Source of the DNA: an uncultured Bacteroidia bacterium
Lineage (GTDB): Bacteria > Bacteroidota > Bacteroidia > NS11-12g > UBA9320
DNA: 64,000 nucleotides
Reading direction: 5' to 3'
NCBI GenBank assembly: GCA_943789165.1
Contig: CALSTB010000003.1
Coordinates: 62,001-126,000, forward strand
Below the pieces are notes generated by a model. The model saw only the letters and a program-made list of their open reading frames with translations, was not told where the DNA came from and did no database searches. The position numbers and the translations under genes are program-made. This document shows positions 18,140 to 27,710 of the stretch, in pieces (within the stretch, counting starts at the first letter, position 1; each line of letters opens with the position of its first letter).

Positions 18140-18888
18140 CCCACAAACTGATTGAGGAAGTCTTGCTTCCTTCTTACAGCAATTTCAAGTTCATCACCAT
18201 TGCTTAATTGCGCATAACCCCCTTTGCCTCTAACATATCCTTTTACATGTTCCATATTTAAGAGGTAGCTTTTATGAATTCTAAAAAAACCTGATTCTGA
18301 CAACACCTCATCAAAATGTTTGAGCGTTTTACAAATCGTTTTCTTCCTCCCGTCTGTAAAAACGAAATCCGTTAGGTTGTCGTTCGCCTTGCAATACACG
18401 ATATCTTTCAACTGAGCGACTTCAAAACCCTCCATTTCGGGTAAAACAATGCGCTTTAATCGATGTTCCTCGACCTGTAAATTTGTTTTTAAAATTTGAG
18501 CAGATCTGAGTTGTTCAATGTTTTCAATGTTTGCGGTTACCTTTTCCACCGCAGCTATTAACTCTTCAATATCGATTGGTTTTAGCAAATAATACGACGC
18601 ACTCATATTGAGCGCTTTCAAGGCGTAATTGCTATAAGCAGTTACGAATATGAGTTCGAAATCAATGGAATCCAGTTGCTCCAATAAATCAAATCCATTA
18701 CCGTATGGCATTTCAACATCTAAAAACACCAAGTTCGGATTGTGTTCTATGATATCCGCTTTCCCTTTATTTATGTTTTCTGCTTGCGCAACGATTTGCA
18801 CGTTGGGGCAATACTTATTTAGGTAATTGGTCAGCGTTTCTCTACTCGCTTCCTCATCTTCAATGATAATCGCTCTTAGTTCAGTCAA
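18136..18888 (-). CDS. LytTR-family response regulator
   Basis: A 250-residue two-component regulator. The receiver domain (about residues 4-120) has the acidic pair DEE near residue 11, the phospho-acceptor Asp57 in VFLDVEMPYGNGFDLL, and a Lys in YLLKPID. The C-terminal LytTR DNA-binding domain (about 145-248) contains the typical FFRIHKSYLLNMEHVKGY motif. It overlaps the kinase gene by 8 bases and should be its partner. Targets are unknown; repeats upstream of the operon suggest self-control. Confidence 0.95.
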   Translation of the reverse strand: MTELRAIIIEDEEASRETLTNYLNKYCPNVQIVAQAENINKGKADIIEHNPNLVFLDVEMPYGNGFDLLEQLDSIDFELIFVTAYSNYALKALNMSASYYLLKPIDIEELIAAVEKVTANIENIEQLRSAQILKTNLQVEEHRLKRIVLPEMEGFEVAQLKDIVYCKANDNLTDFVFTDGRKKTICKTLKHFDEVLSESGFFRIHKSYLLNMEHVKGYVRGKGGYAQLSNGDELEIAVRRKQDFLNQFVG

Positions 18889-20851
18889 TTTCTACTAATT
18901 TTTTATCGTCTACATCAATCAATGGCATCACAATCTTTACAATGGTACCTGAGCCATCAGGTTTTCCGTCTGAAATGGTACTAGTAATGTTTATGCCATG
19001 AACATCATTTAATAATTTCAATCTATTCGCGGTATTTTTAAGTCCGGTAGACTTCCCTTGTTTTTGATTTTTAGTTTTTATGTCCCTGCTTTTCTCACGA
19101 CCAATACCGTCGTCTTGTATTATCACGCACAAGGCATTGTCTGTTTGCGAAAAGGAAATTTCCAACAAACCCTTACCCTCTTTATAGCGGAGTCCATGCC
19201 AAATCGCATTTTCTATATAGGGTTGAACCATCATCGGTGGAATCATCAATCGTTCGGTTTCTAAGACTTCATCGACTGTAAACGTGCAGTCAAATTGGTC
19301 ATGAAAACGGATGTGTTCCAGACTTAGGTACCTTTCTAAGACCTCAATCTCTGCTGACAATACAACAAAGTCCTGCTTGCTGTGCTCCAACACCGTTCGC
19401 ATGAGCCGAGCAAATTCAGAAAGGTATTTATTGGCACTTCTTTCATCACTTTTGGATATAAAACTATTGACTGAATTAAGCGAATTAAAAATAAAATGAG
19501 GATTCATTTGGCTTCTCAACGACCGGATGGACAATAATTTGTTGGCCAATTGTTTTTGCCTTGAACTTCGATAAAAGAAACCCAATCCAACCAATAACAA
19601 TATGGACAATCCGACTAAAATGTAATTAACACGGCGCTGTGCTTTCGCATTATCTGCCTCTAATTGTCGCTTGCTTTCAAGCAATCCAATTTTTTCTTCA
19701 TCTAATTCCTTATCCCGAATCAGTAATTCAATCTGCTTTTCTTTATCGTTGAATTGGCCGTTGGTGGAGGCTATACCATTTAACTCTTCCTCACGCTTAT
19801 TGAGTAATTGCTCTTGTACCTCTACATACTGGTTAAAACTCTTTTTAGCATCCTCGAGTTTCCCGATTTGCGCATAGGCTTCCGATAAGGCTTTGTACGT
19901 TTCTCCTGTACTTTTCAACTCTCCAAATCCCGCCGATAAATCGATGTTCTCTTGCAGAAAAGGAATGGCCTCATCAGCCCGATTCATAAAAATATAGTCG
20001 TTGGCAATGTTGACATTGTTTGACAACACTCCTTGATAATCCTTTCGATTCTTATTTACTTCTTTCGCCTTTTTCTCGTACTTCACACTGTTGCCGTAAT
20101 CTCCAATGGCGTTGTAAGACCGCCCAACGTTTTGCCACGAACTGGCTTGAGCCACGTCCGAAGCGTAGGTATCACCAAGCGTTCCTGCCAATTCAAAGTA
20201 CTTCAACGCGTTGACCGTATCCTTCATACCTGCATAACACTTGCCAATAAAGTCGTAGGTTTCACTCACTTTGCCGTCGTCACTTTGTGATCTATAGGCA
20301 ATTAGTAATTGTTGATAATAGGTATTTGACTGTTCGTATTTTTTGTTGTTGAAATAGGTTCGGCCAAGTGCTGATTTCGCCCATAATTCGTCGTTGGTAT
20401 TCCGCTTTGCCTGGGCCAACCGCAAAAACGTTTTATAGGTATCTATAGCCTTTGAATACTGTTTCGACGCCTCGTATGACTGACCCAAATAGCGAACCGT
20501 TTTATAGTAGGCAGCTTGGTCCCCAATCGATAAAAACAATTCATTCGCCTTCAAGTAATAGCGTATCGCTTCGTTATAATTTTGTTTCTGGTATTGTATG
20601 GTTCCCAGTGTTTGGAAACAAAACGCCTCGCCACGGTCACTATCTATTTTATAACTAATCTCCAATGCCTTTTGCACCTTTTCAAGTGCGGTAGAAGGGC
20701 TCGAATCTCCTAAAAGCTTGTTAGACTCATTTACCAGTCGATACATTTCAATCTCTTGGTTGTGTTTCGCTTCAATCTCTTGAACAGTCGAAGCTTGACC
20801 AAATACAAGTACTGAAATGGCGCACAACCAATATGTAAATAGAAGTCTCAC
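18881..20851 (-). CDS. TPR sensor histidine kinase, LytS/His_kinase type
   Basis: A 656-residue kinase. Signal peptide (about residues 1-19), tetratricopeptide repeats across the periplasmic part (about 40-345), a coiled coil (about 345-405), one transmembrane helix (about 408-427), and a cytoplasmic His_kinase domain with the phospho-acceptor His452 in QMNPHFIFNSLNS. The ATPase part carries MVQPYIENAIWHGLRYK (N box) and IIQDDGIGREKS (G box). TPR-sensing kinases of this layout are common in Bacteroidota. The ligand is unknown. It is encoded directly before and overlapping its LytTR partner. Confidence 0.93.
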   Translation of the reverse strand: MRLLFTYWLCAISVLVFGQASTVQEIEAKHNQEIEMYRLVNESNKLLGDSSPSTALEKVQKALEISYKIDSDRGEAFCFQTLGTIQYQKQNYNEAIRYYLKANELFLSIGDQAAYYKTVRYLGQSYEASKQYSKAIDTYKTFLRLAQAKRNTNDELWAKSALGRTYFNNKKYEQSNTYYQQLLIAYRSQSDDGKVSETYDFIGKCYAGMKDTVNALKYFELAGTLGDTYASDVAQASSWQNVGRSYNAIGDYGNSVKYEKKAKEVNKNRKDYQGVLSNNVNIANDYIFMNRADEAIPFLQENIDLSAGFGELKSTGETYKALSEAYAQIGKLEDAKKSFNQYVEVQEQLLNKREEELNGIASTNGQFNDKEKQIELLIRDKELDEEKIGLLESKRQLEADNAKAQRRVNYILVGLSILLLVGLGFFYRSSRQKQLANKLLSIRSLRSQMNPHFIFNSLNSVNSFISKSDERSANKYLSEFARLMRTVLEHSKQDFVVLSAEIEVLERYLSLEHIRFHDQFDCTFTVDEVLETERLMIPPMMVQPYIENAIWHGLRYKEGKGLLEISFSQTDNALCVIIQDDGIGREKSRDIKTKNQKQGKSTGLKNTANRLKLLNDVHGINITSTISDGKPDGSGTIVKIVMPLIDVDDKKLVEID

Positions 20852-20880
20852 TTAGTCTTTATTCATTTAACAAGTATAAC

Positions 20881-20888
20881 AAAGGTAA
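20881..20888 (-). promoter_or_regulatory. Candidate -7 box for the kinase/LytTR operon
   Basis: Read on the minus strand this is TACCTTTG, an exact TAnnTTTG match about 30 bases before the kinase start at 20851. No ideal -33 TTG is present, which would fit an activated promoter given the GTT repeats just upstream (20911-20942). Confidence 0.5.
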
Positions 20889-20910
20889 ATCATTGACAAT
20901 CACTTGTCGG

Positions 20911-20942
20911 TTCGTTAACTCAACGTTGGGTCACGTTAACTA
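20911..20942. promoter_or_regulatory. Phased GTT repeats, possible LytTR binding site
   Basis: An exact 8-base direct repeat CGTTAACT occurs at 20914-20921 and 20935-20942, 21 bp apart, with AACGTTGGG (20923-20931) between them. The central copy fits the published LytTR consensus [TA][AC][CA]GTTN[AG][TG]; the outer two fit partly. The site lies just upstream of the predicted kinase promoter, where an activator would bind. Confidence 0.5.
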
Positions 20943-21052
20943 AGTATTTGAAACGCATACTTCGACTTGTTTACGAATACTAATTAAAATGCAACGGATA
21001 CTAAAGATGGCGTACTCCAACGTTATCTACCAGTACCTTAGTAAATAAAAAT

Positions 21053-21637
21053 ATGAAAAACATCTTATTACTACTCTCAACAATCACCGTGCTCCAGGTG
21101 AGTACATGCGGAAATCAAGGCTATAGTTCTTATGAAAAAAGTGGCCGGGGTTCTACAATTATTGAAGACTTATACAAACAATATCGCAATGCAAACGACA
21201 ACATTGAGGCGATAGACGAACAGTATCATGATGTGCTAAATGACAAATCAGAAACGCTGAACGACTGGCACCGGTATAATAATTTCTCGAAGTCATATTG
21301 GAGAGAAGCCAAACTCTATACCTCTAAGTTTGACACTAGCTTACAGCAAAGTTTAATGACCTATTTTGAAGCGCAAGAAAAAAAGTACAACAGTCAAACA
21401 AAGGTATATGTTAATGAAACGGACAAAATACAGGAACAGACGGCGGACATAACCAATAACATGGCATTGTTAAAGTTATTGGCGAGTCACAAACAAATGG
21501 AAGAATATCTGGCTAAAAACACCCCTGAAATTAAACGTATACAGGAGTATAACAAGCAGTTAGAAAAGACAAATACTGATGTCAACAAAACGGTCAAAGA
21601 CCTTTCCAAAGGCAAACCAATTGTTATATCTCAATAA
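21053..21637 (+). CDS. Hypothetical coiled-coil lipoprotein
   Basis: A 194-residue protein with a signal peptide ending VSTC, a likely lipobox with Cys at residue 19, followed by a short Gly/Ser stretch and then an almost fully helical, charged coiled-coil region to the end. No family recognised. It is divergent from the kinase operon across a 201-base gap that holds the GTT repeats, so it could be a target of that system. Its last 14 bases overlap the 3' end of the opposite outer-membrane gene. Confidence 0.65.
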   Translation: MKNILLLLSTITVLQVSTCGNQGYSSYEKSGRGSTIIEDLYKQYRNANDNIEAIDEQYHDVLNDKSETLNDWHRYNNFSKSYWREAKLYTSKFDTSLQQSLMTYFEAQEKKYNSQTKVYVNETDKIQEQTADITNNMALLKLLASHKQMEEYLAKNTPEIKRIQEYNKQLEKTNTDVNKTVKDLSKGKPIVISQ

Positions 21638-23408
21638 TGAGACTCGTACTTATTTGTCTTGGAAGAATCGGTTTAAAGTGATTTCCAGTCAACGGTTGTA
21701 ACGTTGACCTTGTGTTAAGCATGTTGGTTACGCCTAATTGGAGGACTACATTCTGTATTCTTTTTTTATCATAATCTCTGTCATAGTAGTAATACCTATC
21801 TGTTCTTGACACCTTTAATTTCAGATGGGCATCGGCGAAGAAGCCCCCGTCATGTGATGCTTGCACTTCTCCATCCATAAAGGGCAAATGATGATTCGAA
21901 AGATAAATTGCGTTTAAGTCGCACGAAAAATCAAACGTGCGGTATTTGTTAAAAAGGCGCATAGACCTTCGATGTAGTCGATAATCTATTTTTCCATGGA
22001 TGAAATGATCAGCCAATATTTCAGCGGTTTTGGTTTCAGGAATGATGTATCTGTAGACAAATTGATACCGAGTTCTATTGTATTGATATTGTGATATTTT
22101 GGCATAGATCGATGAATAACGAAATGCATTTTGACCCAACATCTTTGAAACGGGATGAAACAACCATTTGTTGGGAGATTCTGTCAACACATATTTAAAC
22201 TCCATGTTGAACAATCTGGAAACTTCAAACTTGGCTGATGTATACCACTTGCGGTATTGCTCTTGTGAAATGTTGTAGTCGTTTGAATCTGGGGTGACCG
22301 TTGTAAATGTTATAAAATCTGATGACAATGAAGGAGTTCGTGACTTCTGAATAAAACCTACGTCATATTTCAGACCTTGTAACTTGTGAAAAAACTTAAT
22401 GCCAGGGTTAAACACACCACCGTCTCGACTGTGAATACCTGCAGATTGATCATATCGAACACCGAAGACGTTTGATTTAAAGTAATGCGTCAAGGATGAA
22501 TTAAGAACGGCTAGTTGATATCGGTTGTCTCGTTGTATTCCTCCAACATTCCAGTCAATCTGATTGTTGGTGATTACTAGGCTGTTTTCGACCTTCTTCT
22601 TTTTCAACATAATCACGTCCGTCACCGTTAATCGCAGTTGCGTATAATCAGTTTCTGACTTCAAAAAAGTCTGCCCCTGCCAAAAAATCATAGAACCTTG
22701 TTGTAAAAATTGCTCTGCGGATACGGTTGCGTTCACATTGTGATTGGCTGATAGTTTTCGAGACCAAGTGAATTTGCCTAAATGAAGGTTACCATCATAT
22801 CGATTTTTACGTAAATGTAAATACCTTGGTAAAGCGTCTGATTCTGCCCTGTTCATTATGGTCATGGCCTGAAAGCTAATTCTATTCTTTGCAGAGTGGT
22901 TGAAATTTGAGATGCTCACATATCCGTTAAGCGTGTTTTCATTCCGCGACCAGTTAAAACCGTCACAGTCGTCTTGAAACTCTTGGTTTCCCACAAACAC
23001 ATGCCCAGAAACTCTGAATTTCATTGTTTCTTTTTTCTTAAATACAACACTGTTCCAAGTTGTGTGAACCTGATCTTGTCTCCGTGAAATATGTCGATAT
23101 CCAACTGAAAATTTGGTCGGCATATTCACATGTCCTAACTGAATTGATTCTCCACTCGATTCACCGTTTACATTAAAATCGATTGGCTTATACGTACTTC
23201 CTACTGCGAATGCATTGGAATTATATTGCCTTAACAAGAAGGCCTTGCCCGGACTATTCGTTAATGTAAAACCGTTGACATGAATGTCAGTTTGCAGCTC
23301 ATTTTCGGTAAAACCATATTTCAAATACGACGCGTTGCCAAAATTCTGACCATAGCCTTGGTAAGATAAAAATAGAAACAAACACACTACATATCCTCTT
23401 CTAATCAT
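21624..23408 (-). CDS. Putative outer-membrane barrel protein coupled to A2M-like gene
   Basis: A 594-residue protein with a signal peptide (ends LSYQGYGQ, about residue 21) and no plug domain visible. The whole length is made of alternating strands rich in Tyr, Phe, Asn and Arg, like the barrel half of a TonB-dependent-receptor-type protein, ending in a hydrophobic strand (ISTSLIIEI). Its start overlaps the stop of the preceding A2M-like frame (ATGA, 23405-23408). I infer that the barrel works with, or anchors, the macroglobulin at the cell surface. Confidence 0.65.
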   Translation of the reverse strand: MIRRGYVVCLFLFLSYQGYGQNFGNASYLKYGFTENELQTDIHVNGFTLTNSPGKAFLLRQYNSNAFAVGSTYKPIDFNVNGESSGESIQLGHVNMPTKFSVGYRHISRRQDQVHTTWNSVVFKKKETMKFRVSGHVFVGNQEFQDDCDGFNWSRNENTLNGYVSISNFNHSAKNRISFQAMTIMNRAESDALPRYLHLRKNRYDGNLHLGKFTWSRKLSANHNVNATVSAEQFLQQGSMIFWQGQTFLKSETDYTQLRLTVTDVIMLKKKKVENSLVITNNQIDWNVGGIQRDNRYQLAVLNSSLTHYFKSNVFGVRYDQSAGIHSRDGGVFNPGIKFFHKLQGLKYDVGFIQKSRTPSLSSDFITFTTVTPDSNDYNISQEQYRKWYTSAKFEVSRLFNMEFKYVLTESPNKWLFHPVSKMLGQNAFRYSSIYAKISQYQYNRTRYQFVYRYIIPETKTAEILADHFIHGKIDYRLHRRSMRLFNKYRTFDFSCDLNAIYLSNHHLPFMDGEVQASHDGGFFADAHLKLKVSRTDRYYYYDRDYDKKRIQNVVLQLGVTNMLNTRSTLQPLTGNHFKPILPRQISTSLIIEI

Positions 23409-25288
23409 TGTTTCGTTTCGTGTTTAATGAATAATGGTTTGGCTAGAACGCTGGTACGAATTTCGGGGGTGTAATATTGATAGGCATAACTTTCGGCGGG
23501 TGCGAATCGTCCTAAAACATTTGGCGTTAAAGCCAAATGAATTTTTCGCGTTTCGTTAGCCTCCAAGCCCAAGAAGTAAAATACGAGTTTGTCTTGCTGG
23601 GATTCAAAATAGTCAAATACGCCGTCTTTCTTCAACTGTCGGAGTTCCTCCATACTGTATGAGGCCCCAGCAGGAATATGAATCACCGCAACGGTTTGAG
23701 GCTTATCAAAGTTGGTTTTGTTTGTTACAGAAATACTTGCCAGTACTGGTTCGGACCTAGTGATCTCAGTTCGGTCGAAGGTATAGACTAAATCCAATTC
23801 ATCATGTTCAACTTTATCGATTTGTTCCAACCAAGCAAGTTCTAAGGTATAGGGAAGTTGCTTTTCTTTTGTGCAGGTTACCGATATTTCGTGGCTTCCT
23901 ATGTTTAGCTGGTCCTTTGTTAAAATAAGGCTGGCAACGCGTTTTGATTCACTAGCAGGTGACCAAGTGAGCAGCACTTTCCCATCCATCCATACCACAT
24001 ATTGTTGGTCTTTTGTTTTGGAAACAAAGTAGTCAATGTAGTTGCTTAATGCTTCTAAAGCCAATGCTGTTGATTGGGTATTTCCGAAGCCATAGCTGGT
24101 TTGAGACGACATTATTTCAGAAATTAGCTTTGAGCCAAATGCACTAGGCTCAGTTTCCAAAGTATGTAAAGCTAATAATGTGAGAGCCATTATTTCCACA
24201 TCCAGCGATCTACCTCCTGAATACATAATAGACCCTTTCGTTTTGTAGGCCTTAAATCCTCTCTTTTCAAAATGCTCTTCCAAAGTCGTTAACACTTTGC
24301 GGGCTTCATTCTCCTGACCGATGTTAGCATAAATGCCGGCTAATAACGCCAACTTATATGCATCAAATTCTTTAGTGACATCTTTATCAATGGCTTCAAT
24401 TTCTCGGGACAACCGCTCTTTTGAAATTCTCGAAAGCACCCATGTCACATATGCGTTGTTGGTGCCATAATCTGAGCCAGAAAAACCGTACTTCCCTCTA
24501 TGAAAATGAAACCCACCCTCTCCATCGCGTTGCTTCATCAGCCAATTAATGTTGCGGTTAAACATAGGCTCATCAATTTGCAAACCCAGCTCACGTGTTA
24601 AGCTGAATTGTAGTAAGCCATAGGCTGACAAAGTAGTATGCGGCGGATTTCTTCCGTACCACTCAAAGCCCCCACTTGGGGTTTCATATGCGGCAAGCTT
24701 ACCATAACCCATTTGGATTTTGCTGATTAAATCAGTTTGGGCGTACCCAGCATTTTTCTGCAGAACTTTTAAAGCCAAAAGGTTTGGGTAATTTGAAGAA
24801 GAAACCTGTTCGAAACACCCACTTGGCTGTCGCACCATACGTTTTGAAGTCGATTCTAGTAGTTCGGTAAAATCGTTCATCACAGAGAGCTTCAATTCGG
24901 CGGTGCCTTCAATTAAATCATTCATTTCCATGATCGTTTTTTTGCTAGATGTATTTCCAGCAACAACCAAAGACCGCGCGTGCCCCTTCGGCAAAATGGG
25001 TATTACATATCGTTCCGAGTTACGTTGAATCTTATCGAAATCGTAGAAATATCTAAACTGAATGCTCGTTGACTTACTTCCGGTTTGAAGTTCGGTATAT
25101 ACGTTTTTAGCTTCGTTTGGATTAAGGGTTAACGTATATCCTTTTCGTTCTCCGTTCAACTCGATCGAGTAGTTCATTGTTTTTATCTCATCTGAATGAT
25201 TGATGCACTTCAACTCGATATTCGCATGATCACCTGCGGTAAGTGAGGTCGGAATGTTCGTGAATATCTCAATTTCATCTTGTACCAC
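23405..25288 (-). CDS. Alpha-2-macroglobulin-like protein, C-terminal part (thioester domain)
   Basis: A 627-residue frame that continues the preceding A2M-like frame after a one-base shift; the GTG at 25288 is probably not a real start. It begins in a macroglobulin domain (IFTNIPTSLTAGDHANIELK), then carries the thioester motif PSGCFEQV (Cys158, Gln161), which in the family forms the reactive bond that traps proteases. The alpha-toroid thioester domain (FEWYGRNPPHTTLSAYGLLQF, read in part; about 165-430) and a receptor-binding-like C-terminal domain follow. Bacterial relatives sit in the periplasm or outer membrane and are thought to protect against host or competitor proteases. Confidence 0.85.
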   Translation of the reverse strand: MVQDEIEIFTNIPTSLTAGDHANIELKCINHSDEIKTMNYSIELNGERKGYTLTLNPNEAKNVYTELQTGSKSTSIQFRYFYDFDKIQRNSERYVIPILPKGHARSLVVAGNTSSKKTIMEMNDLIEGTAELKLSVMNDFTELLESTSKRMVRQPSGCFEQVSSSNYPNLLALKVLQKNAGYAQTDLISKIQMGYGKLAAYETPSGGFEWYGRNPPHTTLSAYGLLQFSLTRELGLQIDEPMFNRNINWLMKQRDGEGGFHFHRGKYGFSGSDYGTNNAYVTWVLSRISKERLSREIEAIDKDVTKEFDAYKLALLAGIYANIGQENEARKVLTTLEEHFEKRGFKAYKTKGSIMYSGGRSLDVEIMALTLLALHTLETEPSAFGSKLISEIMSSQTSYGFGNTQSTALALEALSNYIDYFVSKTKDQQYVVWMDGKVLLTWSPASESKRVASLILTKDQLNIGSHEISVTCTKEKQLPYTLELAWLEQIDKVEHDELDLVYTFDRTEITRSEPVLASISVTNKTNFDKPQTVAVIHIPAGASYSMEELRQLKKDGVFDYFESQQDKLVFYFLGLEANETRKIHLALTPNVLGRFAPAESYAYQYYTPEIRTSVLAKPLFIKHETKQ

Positions 25289-27632
25289 TATCGCTTCTTG
25301 AGCGTAAAAAACTTTTCCGGATGTAGGTTACCCCTTCACAGAAAATCATCATCCCGTCGTTCTTAAATGGTGTATAGAACTCAAATTTCCCTTCCCCGTT
25401 ACTATTTGTGGTGGCTTCTGCATTCCAGTACGTTGTTTTATCTCCGAGTCGAATTGGTCCAGGATACGTTGTTGGATTTGGTGTATAGTTGTATTCTAAA
25501 CGCACACCAAACGGAACTGAATAGTTGTGGTATTCATCGTTGTAGATGGTATAGTTCCCGTCGCCAGCTCCAAAATACCAATCATACCTCATAACAGACA
25601 CGCTTTTCAGCAACGGTGGCGCCATCATATCAACCGACGATGAAGTGTAGTTGCGTGCTTCCCCGATCACGACTGCATCCAAAAACCCTTCATTTGTGGC
25701 AATCGGACTTCTATATCTTAATCGCCCTATTCGGTCGTACTGCACTTCGATTTTCTTGATTTCTTTCATAGACATACCCAACATCCCTGGTTTCAATGAT
25801 TCGGCAAATCCGTGGTTGTAAAAGTTATATCCTTTCTGGATCGGATATTCCATCCTTTCTATTCCTTGTGAAATGACTAAGATTGGGTTGTTTGATAATA
25901 CCTCTGGTGGAACTCCACCAAATTCAAACCTGCCCATACTGTCCGTTTCGGTTACATAACTTGTTTGTTTAATACGCACTTTAATGCCTTTCAGTTGCTG
26001 GACATTGACATTATATTGATAGACATATCCAGAGAAATAACTTGACACTCTTGGAAAAAACTGGTCTCTTTTCTGATACAGTTTTCCATTCTTGAAATCC
26101 CGCTTCCAGGCATGTTGGTTTACAATGCTTAATAATCGTAACGCCGATTTAGATTTGGTTTCTTTCTCGTCAAAATAGAAAGTTGGCTCTGTAATATCTT
26201 CGTCTAACTCTGATCCCAAATACATCCATGAAACGATGCTGTGAGAACGGTCTATCATTTGTTTCAGGTTCTGTTCACTGATAACGCGAATCGCAAAACT
26301 TGCTGGCTCATTTGCTGTATTGACGTTTAATTTGACGGGCTGCCCAAGGCTAACCATCTTTTTATTTGTGCTCAACGTGACATCTAATGCATCTGGTCTA
26401 CGTACAAAAAGTTGTTGTCCATACACATCACCAGCATCACTTGTAAACTGAATGCCATAGACACCAGCTGGTAGCGATTGTAATGAGATTTGTGCATGAG
26501 TGATTGATTGATTAGGCTGCGGTGTCAATGTTTTTTGCATATAGACCTTCCCATTACCCACCAACCTTACATCCACTTGATGTGCTTGTTTACTTCGTGA
26601 CTCCATTACCAAGTTTCCATGCATTTCATACACATGTACATACGGCTTGTTGTCGTGTACAATCGGTAAATCCACATCGTTTTGGGCAAGATTAGAAGTT
26701 GCGAAATAGTTGACTCCTTTTAGCGGGACAAAATTCACTTCAGCCATTCCTTTATGAAGACTTTCGAAGTTAGAAACCACCTTGCCGAACTGGTCGAGGA
26801 TTTGTCCTTTGATATCCTTAGGATTCCCAAGGTTGTCGAAAGAATGAATGACAATCTTATTCGTCTCATTCGCTACTAAATAAGGTGTTCCCAATTCTGT
26901 GTACACCACCATTGACACGTTCTTGGTCAGTATCGGAATTCTAGTCATGGTGAATTCACTGGCGCCTTGAAACTCGGAACTAATTTTCACATAGGCAGAT
27001 TCAATACTTTTTGTTGGTAAAACGAATTTTGTCGTAGCCTTTCCATTGGCATCAAGTCTGCCAGTTTGTTGGTTTATTGTTTTATCGTCAACGATTAGAT
27101 ATGCCGTATAGGATCCTCCGTCTATGGCTGCATTTCCACGTTTGGTCATGTGCACATTAGTACTAACCGTATCACCAGGTAGGTAGCTCGTTTTGCTACA
27201 TTCTTGTTTGATAAAAAAGCTACGTTGAATTTGTTCTTGGATATAAATTTCTTTTTCGAATGACTTGGCTCTTTTGTCATTTAGCTGCCAACGTGTTGAA
27301 GCCTTTATACGCAACATGCCGCCGGTGTTGGGTAAATTAAAAATATATGAAAATCTACCAGAGAGTAAATGAACTACCACAGAGTCAATGGCCTTGTCTT
27401 TGGCATCAACCAATAAAACCTTGACCATTGAAGATTCAGGTTGTAGTTGATGTTTTTCGTTTACAACAAACACGGTAAAATGCAAACGTTCACTTGGAGT
27501 GTAAAAATATCTATCCGTGGTGACATAAATCTTTTCGGATTCGGTATAGTCTTGACCAAAAGAAGAAGTTGAGATGGCTCCTGACAGAAGTATCAAGGGC
27601 AATAAATAAATGATTTTGGGTAGATGCTTCAT
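25275..27632 (-). CDS. Alpha-2-macroglobulin-like protein, N-terminal part (MG domains)
   Basis: A 785-residue frame with a signal peptide (about residues 1-26, ends SSFG), the MG1/MG2 opening VTTDRYFYTPSERLHFTVFV, several macroglobulin domains, a carboxypeptidase-regulatory-like insert (about 535-600), and the A2M core domain near the end (YWNAEATTNSNGEGKFEFYT). The family reading continues as GKVFYAQEA in the +1 frame immediately after EGVTY, so this and the following frame are one gene of about 1,408 residues once a single base is removed near 25319-25320. Confidence 0.85.
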   Translation of the reverse strand: MKHLPKIIYLLPLILLSGAISTSSFGQDYTESEKIYVTTDRYFYTPSERLHFTVFVVNEKHQLQPESSMVKVLLVDAKDKAIDSVVVHLLSGRFSYIFNLPNTGGMLRIKASTRWQLNDKRAKSFEKEIYIQEQIQRSFFIKQECSKTSYLPGDTVSTNVHMTKRGNAAIDGGSYTAYLIVDDKTINQQTGRLDANGKATTKFVLPTKSIESAYVKISSEFQGASEFTMTRIPILTKNVSMVVYTELGTPYLVANETNKIVIHSFDNLGNPKDIKGQILDQFGKVVSNFESLHKGMAEVNFVPLKGVNYFATSNLAQNDVDLPIVHDNKPYVHVYEMHGNLVMESRSKQAHQVDVRLVGNGKVYMQKTLTPQPNQSITHAQISLQSLPAGVYGIQFTSDAGDVYGQQLFVRRPDALDVTLSTNKKMVSLGQPVKLNVNTANEPASFAIRVISEQNLKQMIDRSHSIVSWMYLGSELDEDITEPTFYFDEKETKSKSALRLLSIVNQHAWKRDFKNGKLYQKRDQFFPRVSSYFSGYVYQYNVNVQQLKGIKVRIKQTSYVTETDSMGRFEFGGVPPEVLSNNPILVISQGIERMEYPIQKGYNFYNHGFAESLKPGMLGMSMKEIKKIEVQYDRIGRLRYRSPIATNEGFLDAVVIGEARNYTSSSVDMMAPPLLKSVSVMRYDWYFGAGDGNYTIYNDEYHNYSVPFGVRLEYNYTPNPTTYPGPIRLGDKTTYWNAEATTNSNGEGKFEFYTPFKNDGMMIFCEGVTYIRKSFLRSRSDSGTR

Positions 27633-27710
27633 ATATTAAGGTGCAAGTTAAATACTAAAACGTTGTATGGTTGACAAAATTGACAACGACAGAATTTGAG
27701 TTTACAAGTG

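Noticed and set aside
25275-25330. Programmed frameshift in the A2M-like gene
   Set aside because: No classical slippery heptamer or stop-codon context was found at the junction, and other genes show the same kind of one-base break.
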